The position numbers were made by a program, and so were the translations under genes. This document shows, piece after piece, positions 1 through 4,682 of a DNA stretch of 5,614 bases. The notes under the pieces are model-generated. The model was not told the DNA's origin and made no database searches. It saw only the letters and a list, made by a program, of their open reading frames with translations. The first letter of the stretch is position 1. Each line of letters opens with the position of its first letter. The stretch comes from Veillonella sp. Lineage in GTDB: Bacteria > Bacillota > Negativicutes > Veillonellales > Veillonellaceae. The stretch is from positions 1 through 5,614 of the forward strand of contig JAIITD010000109.1 in assembly GCA_022737715.1 (NCBI GenBank), given 5' to 3'.

Positions 1-771
1 CGTACATATCGCCTCAAAGCATACGAAGTGCCAGAAGCAGGTTCCCGTAACTCTCGCGGTACCGCTATGGTTAACGTATTGCCACTTGCTGTAGGCGAAT
101 CTGTTACGACTATGATTGACCTTGAACGCATCCATGAAAATGTAAACTTATTCATGGTTACTGAGTTCGGCGTTGTGAAACGTACGGCTATCGAAGAATA
201 CCGCAATATTCGTCGTTCCGGCCTCAATGCGATTAACCTCGACGAAGGGGACCGCTTGATTTGCGTTATCGTAACGACAGGCAACCAAGATATCTTGATT
301 GGTACGAAACTTGGCATGGCCATCCGTTGCAACGAAGAGGATGTTCGTCTCATGAAACGCGCGGCTCATGGCGTTCGTGGCATCAAGTTGAAAACTGGCG
401 ACGTTGTTGTAGGCGCTGGTGTTCTTGAGTCTGATGAAAGCGAAGCACAAGTGTTCACCATTTCCGAAGAGGGTTATGGTAAGCGCAACGAAGCGGATGC
501 GTACAATGTACAAAAACGCGGCGGCATCGGTACAAAGAACTTCCGCATTAACGACAAAACCGGCGATGTAGTAGCCGTTGAAGTCGTTCACAATGATGAC
601 GAAGTGATGCTCATTTCCGAACAAGGCAAAATTATTCGCTTTAACATGAATGACATTGCTGTGAAAAAAGGCAAAGCCATTTCTGGTGTGAAAACACAAA
701 ACCTCGATGAAGGTGATAAGGTAGCTAGCATTGCAGTAATTCCTGCATCTGAAATCGAAAGCGAAGAGTAA
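1..771 (+). CDS. gyrA: DNA gyrase subunit A, C-terminal part (5' end outside the window)
   Basis: The reading frame is open from base 1 and codes for 256 residues before a TAA stop, so the start lies upstream of the window. The protein is the DNA-wrapping C-terminal beta-pinwheel of gyrase A, the ATP-dependent type II topoisomerase that adds negative supercoils together with GyrB. Blade-type repeats match GyrA closely: YRLKAYEVPEAGSRNSRGTA followed by VNVLPL, then FMVTEFGVVKRT, HGVRGIKLKTGD, GYGKRNEADAY and MLISEQGKIIRF. A GyrA-box-like QKRGGIG lies at fragment residues 171-177. The main GyrA box of blade 1 would be upstream and is not visible. The protein ends in a short acidic tail (ESEE). 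ParC is the alternative, but the number and spacing of the repeats fit GyrA better. Any gyrB partner would be upstream and out of view. Confidence 0.95.
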   Translation, partial: RTYRLKAYEVPEAGSRNSRGTAMVNVLPLAVGESVTTMIDLERIHENVNLFMVTEFGVVKRTAIEEYRNIRRSGLNAINLDEGDRLICVIVTTGNQDILIGTKLGMAIRCNEEDVRLMKRAAHGVRGIKLKTGDVVVGAGVLESDESEAQVFTISEEGYGKRNEADAYNVQKRGGIGTKNFRINDKTGDVVAVEVVHNDDEVMLISEQGKIIRFNMNDIAVKKGKAISGVKTQNLDEGDKVASIAVIPASEIESEE

Positions 772-783
772 TATCGTATATGT

Positions 784-806
784 CATATAGATTTGTATTC
801 TATATG
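784..806. repeat. AT-rich inverted repeat after gyrA
   Basis: CATATAGA (784-791) and TCTATATG (799-806) are perfect inverted repeats around a 7-nt loop. It begins 12 bases after the gyrA stop. No T-run follows, so a terminator role is doubtful. A protein-binding site or chance in AT-rich DNA are both possible. Confidence 0.4.
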
Positions 807-826
807 CAAAGTAACGAAAATATACT

Positions 827-843
827 ATATCTAACATAGATAT
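827..843. repeat. AT-rich inverted repeat
   Basis: ATATCTA (827-833) and TAGATAT (837-843) form a perfect 7-bp inverted repeat with a 3-nt loop, the second such palindrome in the 80 bases after gyrA. No function can be assigned. Confidence 0.35.
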
Positions 844-850
844 GCACAAT

Positions 851-874
851 TGGCGATCACCTAAGTGGTCGCCA
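851..874 (+). terminator. Possible gyrA 3' hairpin, lacking a T-tract
   Basis: TGGCGATCAC (851-860) pairs with GTGGTCGCCA (865-874) around a CTAA loop, giving a 10-bp stem with one G-U pair. It is the strongest hairpin between gyrA and the next gene and probably marks the 3' end of the gyrA transcript. The following bases (CTCGTGTTAT) are not T-rich, so it is not a textbook intrinsic terminator. It might instead protect the 3' end or act with Rho. Confidence 0.4.
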
Positions 875-982
875 CTCGTGTTATACAGGATGAGCAGTCG
901 CTTTATCTATTAGGCCCTGACGTTGTGTAGTGGCCCAACCACAATCATGCCCGTATATAGTTGAATGAATAAAGGATTGAAT

Positions 983-987
983 AGGAG
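983..987 (+). promoter_or_regulatory. Ribosome binding site that decides the start of the first secreted protein
   Basis: AGGAG lies 3 bases before an ATG at 991 and 6 bases before a second ATG at 994. The spacing favours 994. That start also puts the protein in gap-free register with its paralogue at 2480. No convincing -35/-10 pair was found upstream in 875-982. Confidence 0.6.
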
Positions 988-993
988 AGAATG

Positions 994-1365
994 ATGAAAA
1001 AATGGTTAGCGGCCATTATGGCAGCAGGATGCATATTTTTCGGTGGCTTTGGCGTAGCTAATGCTGCTGATTGGTACTACGTTGATGCGGACACAGACGA
1101 TTCCGCATGGTTTATCGATAACTCATCTGTGTTTAAAACAGACTCTATGGCTCGTATCTTGGTGAAAGCCAACAATGTAGAAGGTTATACCTATATCTAC
1201 ACCGTTGAAATCAACCGTCCAGATAGCACTTGGACAGAAGTTAACGCAACCGTGTATAGCCAATCTGGCGTACCTTTGTTGAGCAGCAATGAAAAACAAA
1301 AACCTGTGAAAATTGAAAAAGATACAATAGGGGCAGAAGTAATGCAGGCCCTTTGGGGAAAATAA
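994..1365 (+). CDS. Small secreted protein, paralogue of the 2480-2872 product
   Basis: This is a 123-residue exported protein of unknown function. It has a classical signal peptide: MKKW, a hydrophobic stretch at residues 5-21, and a likely signal peptidase I site after ANA (residue 24). The mature part begins ADWYYV. It shares W27, D33, W39, I41-D42, S45-V46, K48, D50, A53, K58-A59, E63-G64-Y65, I68, T70, E72 and N74 with the protein encoded at 2480-2872 at identical positions. That is about 19 of 50 mature residues without a gap, so the two are paralogues. The W...W.ID..SV.K pattern faintly resembles small surface-adhesin E-like (Adhesin_E) domains; this is a guess from pattern only. C13 in the signal region sits too early for a convincing lipobox. 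The likely location is periplasm or cell surface. An ATG at 991 would add one Met. Confidence 0.85.
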   Translation: MKKWLAAIMAAGCIFFGGFGVANAADWYYVDADTDDSAWFIDNSSVFKTDSMARILVKANNVEGYTYIYTVEINRPDSTWTEVNATVYSQSGVPLLSSNEKQKPVKIEKDTIGAEVMQALWGK

Positions 1366-1382
1366 AATTTAATTGAATTTGT

Positions 1383-1558
1383 ATGCTTATGTTTCTGAAT
1401 ATTAGCATTCGTATATAGTGTGATAGGAATGGTAGGGATCGAAAACCTCCACCGGCCGGGTCTGACTCCGGCCTATGGCCTCCGCAGGGCCAAAGTCGGT
1501 TTTCGATCCCTACCATTCCTTTTCTATATCATGAATACAAAATCAGAAACATAAGCAT
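1383..1558. repeat. Long nested inverted repeat around the first GC-rich core
   Basis: Two perfect arm segments are visible: a 16-bp outer match (1383-1398 with 1543-1558) and a 23-bp inner match (1425-1447 with 1498-1520). The DNA between them (1399-1424 and 1521-1542) is only partly complementary. The 50-nt centre (1448-1497) carries its own GC-rich hairpins. RNA from this stretch, or DNA extruded as a cruciform, would form a long branched stem. It lies directly downstream of the gene at 994-1365, which has no other terminator. CCTTTTC follows the inner stem, so transcription termination is one possible job. Confidence 0.8.
1446..1498. repeat. GC-rich hairpin core, copy 1
   Basis: This 53-nt core is identical to copy 2. 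GGCCGG (1454-1459) pairs with CCGGCC (1468-1473) around an 8-nt loop. It is followed by GGCC-TAT-GGCC and by GGCCTCCGCAGGGCC, which can fold alternatively. It is much more GC-rich than the AT-rich flanks and is enclosed by the 23-bp perfect inverted repeat. Confidence 0.85.
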
Positions 1559-1609
1559 TTTTTATTCCTTAGAATTTTATTTTTCCAAAGGACCGGAAAG
1601 GGGGAAAAG

Positions 1610-1662
1610 CCTCCACCGGCCGGGTCTGACTCCGGCCTATGGCCTCCGCAGGGCCAAAGTCG
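1610..1662. repeat. GC-rich hairpin core, copy 2
   Basis: All 53 bases are identical to copy 1 (1446-1498), 164 bases further on. Its outer arms (AAGGGGGAAAAG on the left, TTTTTTCGAACCC on the right) have largely lost the complementarity seen in copy 1, so only the core hairpins remain strong. Confidence 0.85.
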
Positions 1663-1780
1663 TTTTTTCGAACCCATCAATCCCTTTTCGAATTCATCAC
1701 TTATACAAATTCAGAGAATTGAGTTCTTTTTATCTACAAAATTATTTTCTACAAAGGGCCGGAAAGGGGAAACAGAGGCT

Positions 1781-1926
1781 GGGTCTGACTCCGGCCTACG
1801 GCCTTCGCAGGGACATAAGTAGGGTGTGAGCTAACAGAGGAGCGGAGCGACGCATGGGAGCCACACATCACTTAGTCCTGAACGTAAGATTTCGAGAATC
1901 GAAATCCACAGTGAAGGTAAAGTCGG
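1781..1926. repeat. GC-rich hairpin core, copy 3, interrupted
   Basis: The left part (1781-1812) matches copies 1 and 2 except for two T/C changes: TAT to TAC between the GGCC pair, and CCTCCG to CCTTCG. The CCACCGGCC preceding the core in the other copies is replaced by AACAGAGGCT. The right part (1919-1926, AAAGTCGG) resumes the repeat, followed by TTTTT. Where the other copies have CC, this copy has 106 nt (1813-1918). Confidence 0.75.
1813..1918. other. 106-nt structured segment inside repeat copy 3
   Basis: This segment is absent from repeat copies 1 and 2. It contains a perfect hairpin, GATTTCG (1888-1894) with CGAAATC (1900-1906) around AGAAT. It also has an imperfect long-range stem in which TAAGTAGGGTGTGAGCT (1817-1833) faces AGCCACACATCACTTA (1859-1874). 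A purine-rich GAGGAGCGGAGCGACG lies between the arms. No reading frame, transposase or target duplication is visible. It may be part of a longer, complete form of the element from which the short units derive by deletion, or a secondary insertion. A structured RNA spanning the whole of unit 3 is conceivable but unproven. Confidence 0.5.
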
Positions 1927-2045
1927 TTTTTAGACCTCATCCATTTCTCAACCTACCCTAGCAACATATTCAGAGCGAGGTTTCTTTGCATTCTACATTA
2001 GAATTATTTTCTCCAAAGAACAGAAGAAGGGAGATAATATGAATT

Positions 2046-2075
2046 TTGTTTTCTATGTTAAAATGGAATTATATT
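2046..2075 (+). promoter_or_regulatory. Possible promoter of the frameshifted small gene
   Basis: TTGTTT (2046-2051) and TATATT (2070-2075) are separated by 18 bases, and a GAGGT ribosome site and ATG follow downstream. The region is AT-rich, so chance matches are likely. Confidence 0.35.
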
Positions 2076-2105
2076 ATATATCGTTGGAGTTGAGGTAATA
2101 GGGAT

Positions 2106-2347
2106 ATGTGCAATTCTCAGGAGAATCAGTTAAAAGAGTGTGCAACGAATAATACATTTTATCGTTTGAAGTTTAGTTTTGCTGGTGGGTTACCGGATCC
2201 TGAAGTTGATCTTTTTTTATTGTTCCTACTTTAGTTCGTATAGCTTTACCTGAAAGAAAGGATATAATTACTGCATCTAAATACGTTCGCAATGTAGATG
2301 GTAGAGTTTTAGGCTGTCGTGGTTTTGAAAGAAATCGTAATAAGTAG
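2106..2347 (+). pseudogene. Small gene of unknown function, frameshifted in a poly-T tract
   Basis: An ATG at 2106 has a GAGGT ribosome site 9 bases upstream (2092-2096). It opens a frame beginning MCNSQENQLKECATN and continuing through FAGGLPDPEVDLF, which ends at TAG 2232-2234 after 42 codons. The break follows a run of seven T (2212-2218). With eight T (or five) the frame would continue as IVPTLVRIALPERKDIITAS and then KYVRNVDGRVLGCRGFERNRNK to TAG 2345-2347, giving a protein of about 80 residues. The downstream part reads as ordinary protein sequence, which supports a broken gene over a chance ORF. I do not recognise the family. It could also be a phase-variable gene read through slippage at the T-run, or a sequencing error in a homopolymer. 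Confidence 0.6.
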
Positions 2348-2382
2348 TCTCTATCGAACGTCATGGTGTAGGACGAAGTACA

Positions 2383-2394
2383 TTTTACGTAAAA
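2383..2394. promoter_or_regulatory. 12-bp perfect palindrome upstream of the second secreted-protein promoter
   Basis: TTTTACGTAAAA is a perfect 12-bp palindrome, 46 bases before the -10 box at 2441. It may be an operator for that promoter. It is too short and AT-rich to be certain. Confidence 0.3.
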
Positions 2395-2437
2395 GTATCG
2401 CAAAAAATTAGCTTTCACGCAAAATACATTTAATATA

Positions 2438-2446
2438 TGGTATAAT
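2438..2446 (+). promoter_or_regulatory. Extended -10 promoter of the second secreted-protein gene
   Basis: TGGTATAAT gives a consensus -10 (2441-2446) with an upstream TGn extension. There is no good -35 at 17-18 bases; TTTCAC at 2413-2418 is too far. An extended -10 promoter is plausible, with transcription starting near 2453-2455 and the ribosome site GAGGTG at 2468-2473. Confidence 0.65.
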
Positions 2447-2479
2447 AAATTAAATTTGATTTTATACGAGGTGAAATAT

Positions 2480-2872
2480 ATGAAAAAATTATTAGGTACA
2501 TGTTTAGCGGCTGCTGCAATTTGCGCATGTGGTTTCGGTTCTGCTAGTGCTGTTAACTGGCAAGTATTTGGTCAAGATAGTGCTGGTATTACTTGGTCCA
2601 TCGATCAAGATAGCGTTCAAAAAAGCGATAAAACTGCAACTGTTATGATCAAAGCTCAAGATTCTGAAGGTTATCACTTCATCGCAACTGAAGAATTTAA
2701 CCACAAAAAGAAAACTGTAAAAGACCAAAAGGTTGTATTGTATAACCCACAAGGTTACGCAGAACGCGAAGATAAAGTCGATGGCAAAGACCGTCCAGTT
2801 GTTGCTGGTTCCCCATCCGAAGCAGTTTACAACTTCTTATGGCCACAACAAGCAAAACAAGGTAAAAAATAA
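2480..2872 (+). CDS. Small secreted protein, paralogue of the 994-1365 product
   Basis: This is a 130-residue exported protein of unknown function. The start is set by GAGGTG (2468-2473) six bases before ATG; an in-frame TTG at 2456 would precede the ribosome site and is rejected. The signal peptide is MKKLLGTCLAAAAICACGFG with a likely cleavage after ASA (residue 24). The mature protein begins VNWQVFGQD. The first 74 residues align without gaps to the 994-1365 product and share W27, W39, I41-D42, S45-V46, K48, D50, K58-A59, E63-G64-Y65, T70, E72 and N74. The C-terminal half diverges and ends in a basic tail (QAKQGKK). A faint Adhesin_E-like pattern is possible. It has its own promoter and terminator, so it is probably a single-gene transcript. 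Confidence 0.88.
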   Translation: MKKLLGTCLAAAAICACGFGSASAVNWQVFGQDSAGITWSIDQDSVQKSDKTATVMIKAQDSEGYHFIATEEFNHKKKTVKDQKVVLYNPQGYAEREDKVDGKDRPVVAGSPSEAVYNFLWPQQAKQGKK

Positions 2873-2888
2873 TATACACCTTATACGA

Positions 2889-2916
2889 CAAAGCAGCTCG
2901 AATGAGCTGCTTTTTT
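2889..2916 (+). terminator. Intrinsic terminator of the second secreted-protein gene
   Basis: AAGCAGCTC (2891-2899) and GAGCTGCTT (2904-2912) form a perfect 9-bp stem around GAAT, with a run of six T at 2911-2916. It lies 18 bases after the TAA of the upstream gene. This is a textbook Rho-independent terminator. Confidence 0.95.
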
Positions 2917-3021
2917 GTGCTTTTGGGCGAGGTGTGAACTTGAGCTATAGGACAAAACGTGTGGGTAAAAACCATTGTAATACTAGATAACATCTGGTCT
3001 GATGGGGGCTGTATCTTCTTT

Positions 3022-3027
3022 TATAAT
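3022..3027 (+). promoter_or_regulatory. Possible -10 box of the ATPase gene
   Basis: TATAAT is a consensus -10, but no good -35 is present 16-18 bases upstream and there is no TGn extension. A start from it would fall near 3034, inside the palindrome at 3027-3080, leaving a leader of about 80 bases. Other TATA-like boxes lie inside the palindrome itself, so the real start is uncertain. Confidence 0.4.
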
Positions 3028-3080
3028 TTAGTATAACGTAATATAGTATATCGTAATATACTATATCGTGTTATACTAAA
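3027..3080. repeat. 54-bp palindrome built on 15-bp direct repeats, upstream of the ATPase gene
   Basis: TTTAGTATAAC (3027-3037) pairs perfectly with GTTATACTAAA (3070-3080). ATATAGTATAT (3041-3051) pairs perfectly with ATATACTATAT (3056-3066) around a CGTA loop. Only three positions between the two stems are non-ideal. The same DNA reads as three consecutive 15-bp units starting at 3031, 3046 and 3061: GTATAACGTAATATA, GTATATCGTAATATA and CTATATCGTGTTATA. Position and symmetry suggest an operator for a dimeric or multimeric regulator, or a 5' leader hairpin. Confidence 0.8.
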
Positions 3081-3114
3081 ATAAAGAGATAGATGAAAAT
3101 TAAGGAGGTGCGGT

Positions 3115-4536
3115 ATGGTATTTGTAGGTCGTGAAAATGAATTGGCTTCCCTTGAAGCGCAATATGATTCAAAACGTTTTGAATTGGCTATTGTATATGG
3201 ACGCCGGCGTGTGGGTAAGACATATTTATTACACCACTTCTTGGCGTCTCATGATGGTGCGTATATGGTGGGTCTTGAATCTGGTGCTAGCAACAATTTA
3301 GAAACCCTTTCACAGGCTGTATATCGTGCAACGGGCATGATTGAAACTGGTAAATTACAGTCTACGTTGCCGAATTTTCCAACGATTACGGCGGCGTTGA
3401 CTCATTTATTTGAGTATAGTGTAGATCATCGTTGCATATTTATTATCGATGAATATCCGTACTTGGCGGAATCGATTCCGTCCGTTTCGTCTGAGTTGCA
3501 GGCTTTGATTGATGCGTATAAAGATCGGTCTCAGCTGATGCTTATTTTGTGTGGTTCGTCCATGAGTTTTATGGAAAATCAGGTGCTTGGTCATAAGAGT
3601 CCTTTGTATGGTCGTCGCACGGCACAGTATAAAATTAAACCGTTTACGTATATCGAGGCGCGTCAAATGGTGCCGCACCTTTCCTACGAGGATAGTGCTA
3701 TTGCCTTTGGCCTTACTGGTGGTGTGGCTGAATATTTATCATATTTTAGGGATGGTGATTCTCTTGATGAAAGTATTATCTCCTTGTTTTTCACACCTAC
3801 AGGACGTCTTGTGGATGAGCCATCGAGTCTGTTAAAGCAGGAATTACGGGAGCCGCGCCAGTATAATGCAATCCTCAGTGCTATCGCCAAGGGGGCAAGC
3901 CGCAATAACGAAATTGCCACTAAGGTGGATATGACGACGGGGGCTTTGAATAATTATCTGAAAAGTCTTATTGATTTACAGATTATCGATAAAATACATC
4001 CTGTTGGGTCAAAATCCAATAAAAGTATTTATACTATTAAAGATTCCATGTATACCTTTTGGTATCGCTTTGTAGAACCGAACCAAGGAGCCATTGAAAA
4101 CTTTAATGGTAAGCTTGTATATCGTCAATACGTTAAACCTATGCTTTCACATTTTATGGGGCCTGTATTTGAAACGATGGCGGCGCAATATGTACAGGCA
4201 CGCATTCATCGTGGCATGGTACCGTTCTTACCACAACAGATTGGCCATTGGTGGGGCACGGATACTGCAACAAGAAAGCAAGTGGAAATCGATGTAGTGG
4301 CCATGGCGGACATACAAGTAGATCCCAATGCACGGCCTGTACGTCATTTATTAGTGGGCGAGTGCAAGTGGAAAAATGAACCAGTTGGCCAAGATGTGCT
4401 AGTATCCCTCATGGAAAAAGCCCGTGTATTGCACGGCGAACCATACTACTGGCTATTTAGCAAACGAGGATTTGGATTTATCTCAGATGATGAACGGGTA
4501 GAGCTCATTGATATACCGAAGATGTATGAAATATAA
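3115..4536 (+). CDS. ATP-binding protein, ATPase_2 plus DUF234 (PD-(D/E)XK-like) type
   Basis: This 473-residue cytoplasmic protein starts with ATG six bases after GGAGG (3104-3108). The N-terminus MVFVGRENEL is the usual start of ATPase_2 (archaeal-type AAA+/STAND-related) proteins. Walker A is GRRRVGKT at residues 29-36. Walker B is CIFIIDE at 107-113. A sensor-like LILCGSS follows at 143-149. A winged-helix-like segment (NNEIATKVDMTTGALNNYL and on) lies near residues 245-300. The DUF234 signature FWYRFVEPN starts at 315. The C-terminus carries D393 in VEID and E416-C-K418, the D...ExK pattern of PD-(D/E)XK nuclease-fold domains. Length is typical of the family. Many anaerobes and archaea carry several such genes, and their role is poorly known (established family knowledge). 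No partner gene is adjacent. ATP binding is well supported; nuclease activity is inference. Confidence 0.9.
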   Translation: MVFVGRENELASLEAQYDSKRFELAIVYGRRRVGKTYLLHHFLASHDGAYMVGLESGASNNLETLSQAVYRATGMIETGKLQSTLPNFPTITAALTHLFEYSVDHRCIFIIDEYPYLAESIPSVSSELQALIDAYKDRSQLMLILCGSSMSFMENQVLGHKSPLYGRRTAQYKIKPFTYIEARQMVPHLSYEDSAIAFGLTGGVAEYLSYFRDGDSLDESIISLFFTPTGRLVDEPSSLLKQELREPRQYNAILSAIAKGASRNNEIATKVDMTTGALNNYLKSLIDLQIIDKIHPVGSKSNKSIYTIKDSMYTFWYRFVEPNQGAIENFNGKLVYRQYVKPMLSHFMGPVFETMAAQYVQARIHRGMVPFLPQQIGHWWGTDTATRKQVEIDVVAMADIQVDPNARPVRHLLVGECKWKNEPVGQDVLVSLMEKARVLHGEPYYWLFSKRGFGFISDDERVELIDIPKMYEI

Positions 4537-4589
4537 ATTTTGCTGTTTAGGATGGCCAATATTCTTTCAATTCCTACTATCCTAGTTCG

Positions 4590-4619
4590 TTGATGAACGG
4601 CCTCCTTATTTGTTATGCT
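4590..4619 (+). promoter_or_regulatory. Probable promoter of the hydrogenase gene
   Basis: TTGATG (4590-4595) and TATGCT (4614-4619) are 18 bases apart, with TG at 4611-4612 giving an extended -10. Transcription would start near 4626 and leave a leader of roughly 57 bases. No clear terminator separates this from the ATPase gene; only a weak TAGGAT (4548-4553) and ATCCTA (4579-4584) inverted repeat is seen. Confidence 0.55.
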
Positions 4620-4670
4620 AGTAATATAGGAGAAATTAAAACTTTCACAATAGGTATGATTATACAGAAC

Positions 4671-4682
4671 GAGGAGGTCCTC
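4671..4682 (+). promoter_or_regulatory. Hydrogenase ribosome binding site in a possible local hairpin
   Basis: GAGGAGGT (4671-4678) is a strong Shine-Dalgarno sequence ending four bases before the ATG. GAGG (4671-4674) can pair with CCTC (4679-4682) around AGGT. The upstream GGCCTCCT (4599-4606) can pair over eight positions with AGGAGGTC (4672-4679), one of them G-U. Either fold would mask the site. Confidence 0.6.

Larger units (their letters stand above)
1423..2034. repeat. Tandem repeat array, three units plus a partial fourth
   Basis: Units start at about 1423, 1587 and 1753, with a truncated fourth start at 2015. Each begins with a motif like AAAGGNCCGGAAAGGGG (ATAGGAATGGTAGGGA in unit 1, AAAGAACAGAAGAAGGG in the fragment). 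Next comes a GC-rich core, then a pyrimidine-rich TTTT segment, and an AT-rich tail ending near AGAATTATTTTCTCC. Unit lengths are 164, 166 and 262 nt. The third is longer because it holds a 106-nt segment in its core. Cores of units 1 and 2 are identical while their flanks have diverged, which suggests selection or recent conversion of the core. No open reading frame runs through the array. I do not recognise the family; REP/MITE-like element or structured RNA are the options. Confidence 0.85.

Noticed and set aside
148..849. 233-codon reading frame on the minus strand
   Set aside because: It lies antisense to the well-supported gyrA frame, and its translation has no recognisable domain. It is a shadow of the gyrA codon pattern.
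899..965. Possible tRNA or small structured RNA before the first secreted-protein gene
   Set aside because: Only short pairings (for example GTGG with CCAC at 929-941) are present. There is no cloverleaf, T-loop motif or T-run.
1033..1035. Lipoprotein cysteine (C13) in the first secreted protein
   Set aside because: The preceding residues AAG are a weak lipobox, the cysteine sits mid-way in the hydrophobic stretch, and a good ANA cleavage site follows. The paralogue also has a signal peptidase I-type site (ASA).
1383..1926. Retron msr-msd or group II intron-like RNA
   Set aside because: Long inverted repeats and a branched fold invite the idea, but no reverse transcriptase is encoded in the window and no intron domain motifs are recognisable.
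1423..2034. CRISPR array
   Set aside because: The repeated units are about 160 bp with related spacers, only three copies, and no cas genes are visible. This is tandem duplication of one unit, not repeat-spacer architecture.
2173..2418. 81-codon reading frame on the minus strand in the gene-poor region
   Set aside because: It overlaps the plus-strand frameshifted gene, which has a ribosome site and a more protein-like sequence. The minus-strand translation shows no motif.
2733..2990. 85-codon plus-strand frame overlapping the second secreted protein
   Set aside because: It runs out of frame through the end of a supported gene and across the intrinsic terminator at 2889-2916.
4548..4584. Terminator for the ATPase gene
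   Set aside because: TAGGAT and ATCCTA pair over only six bases with a 25-base loop and no following T-run.
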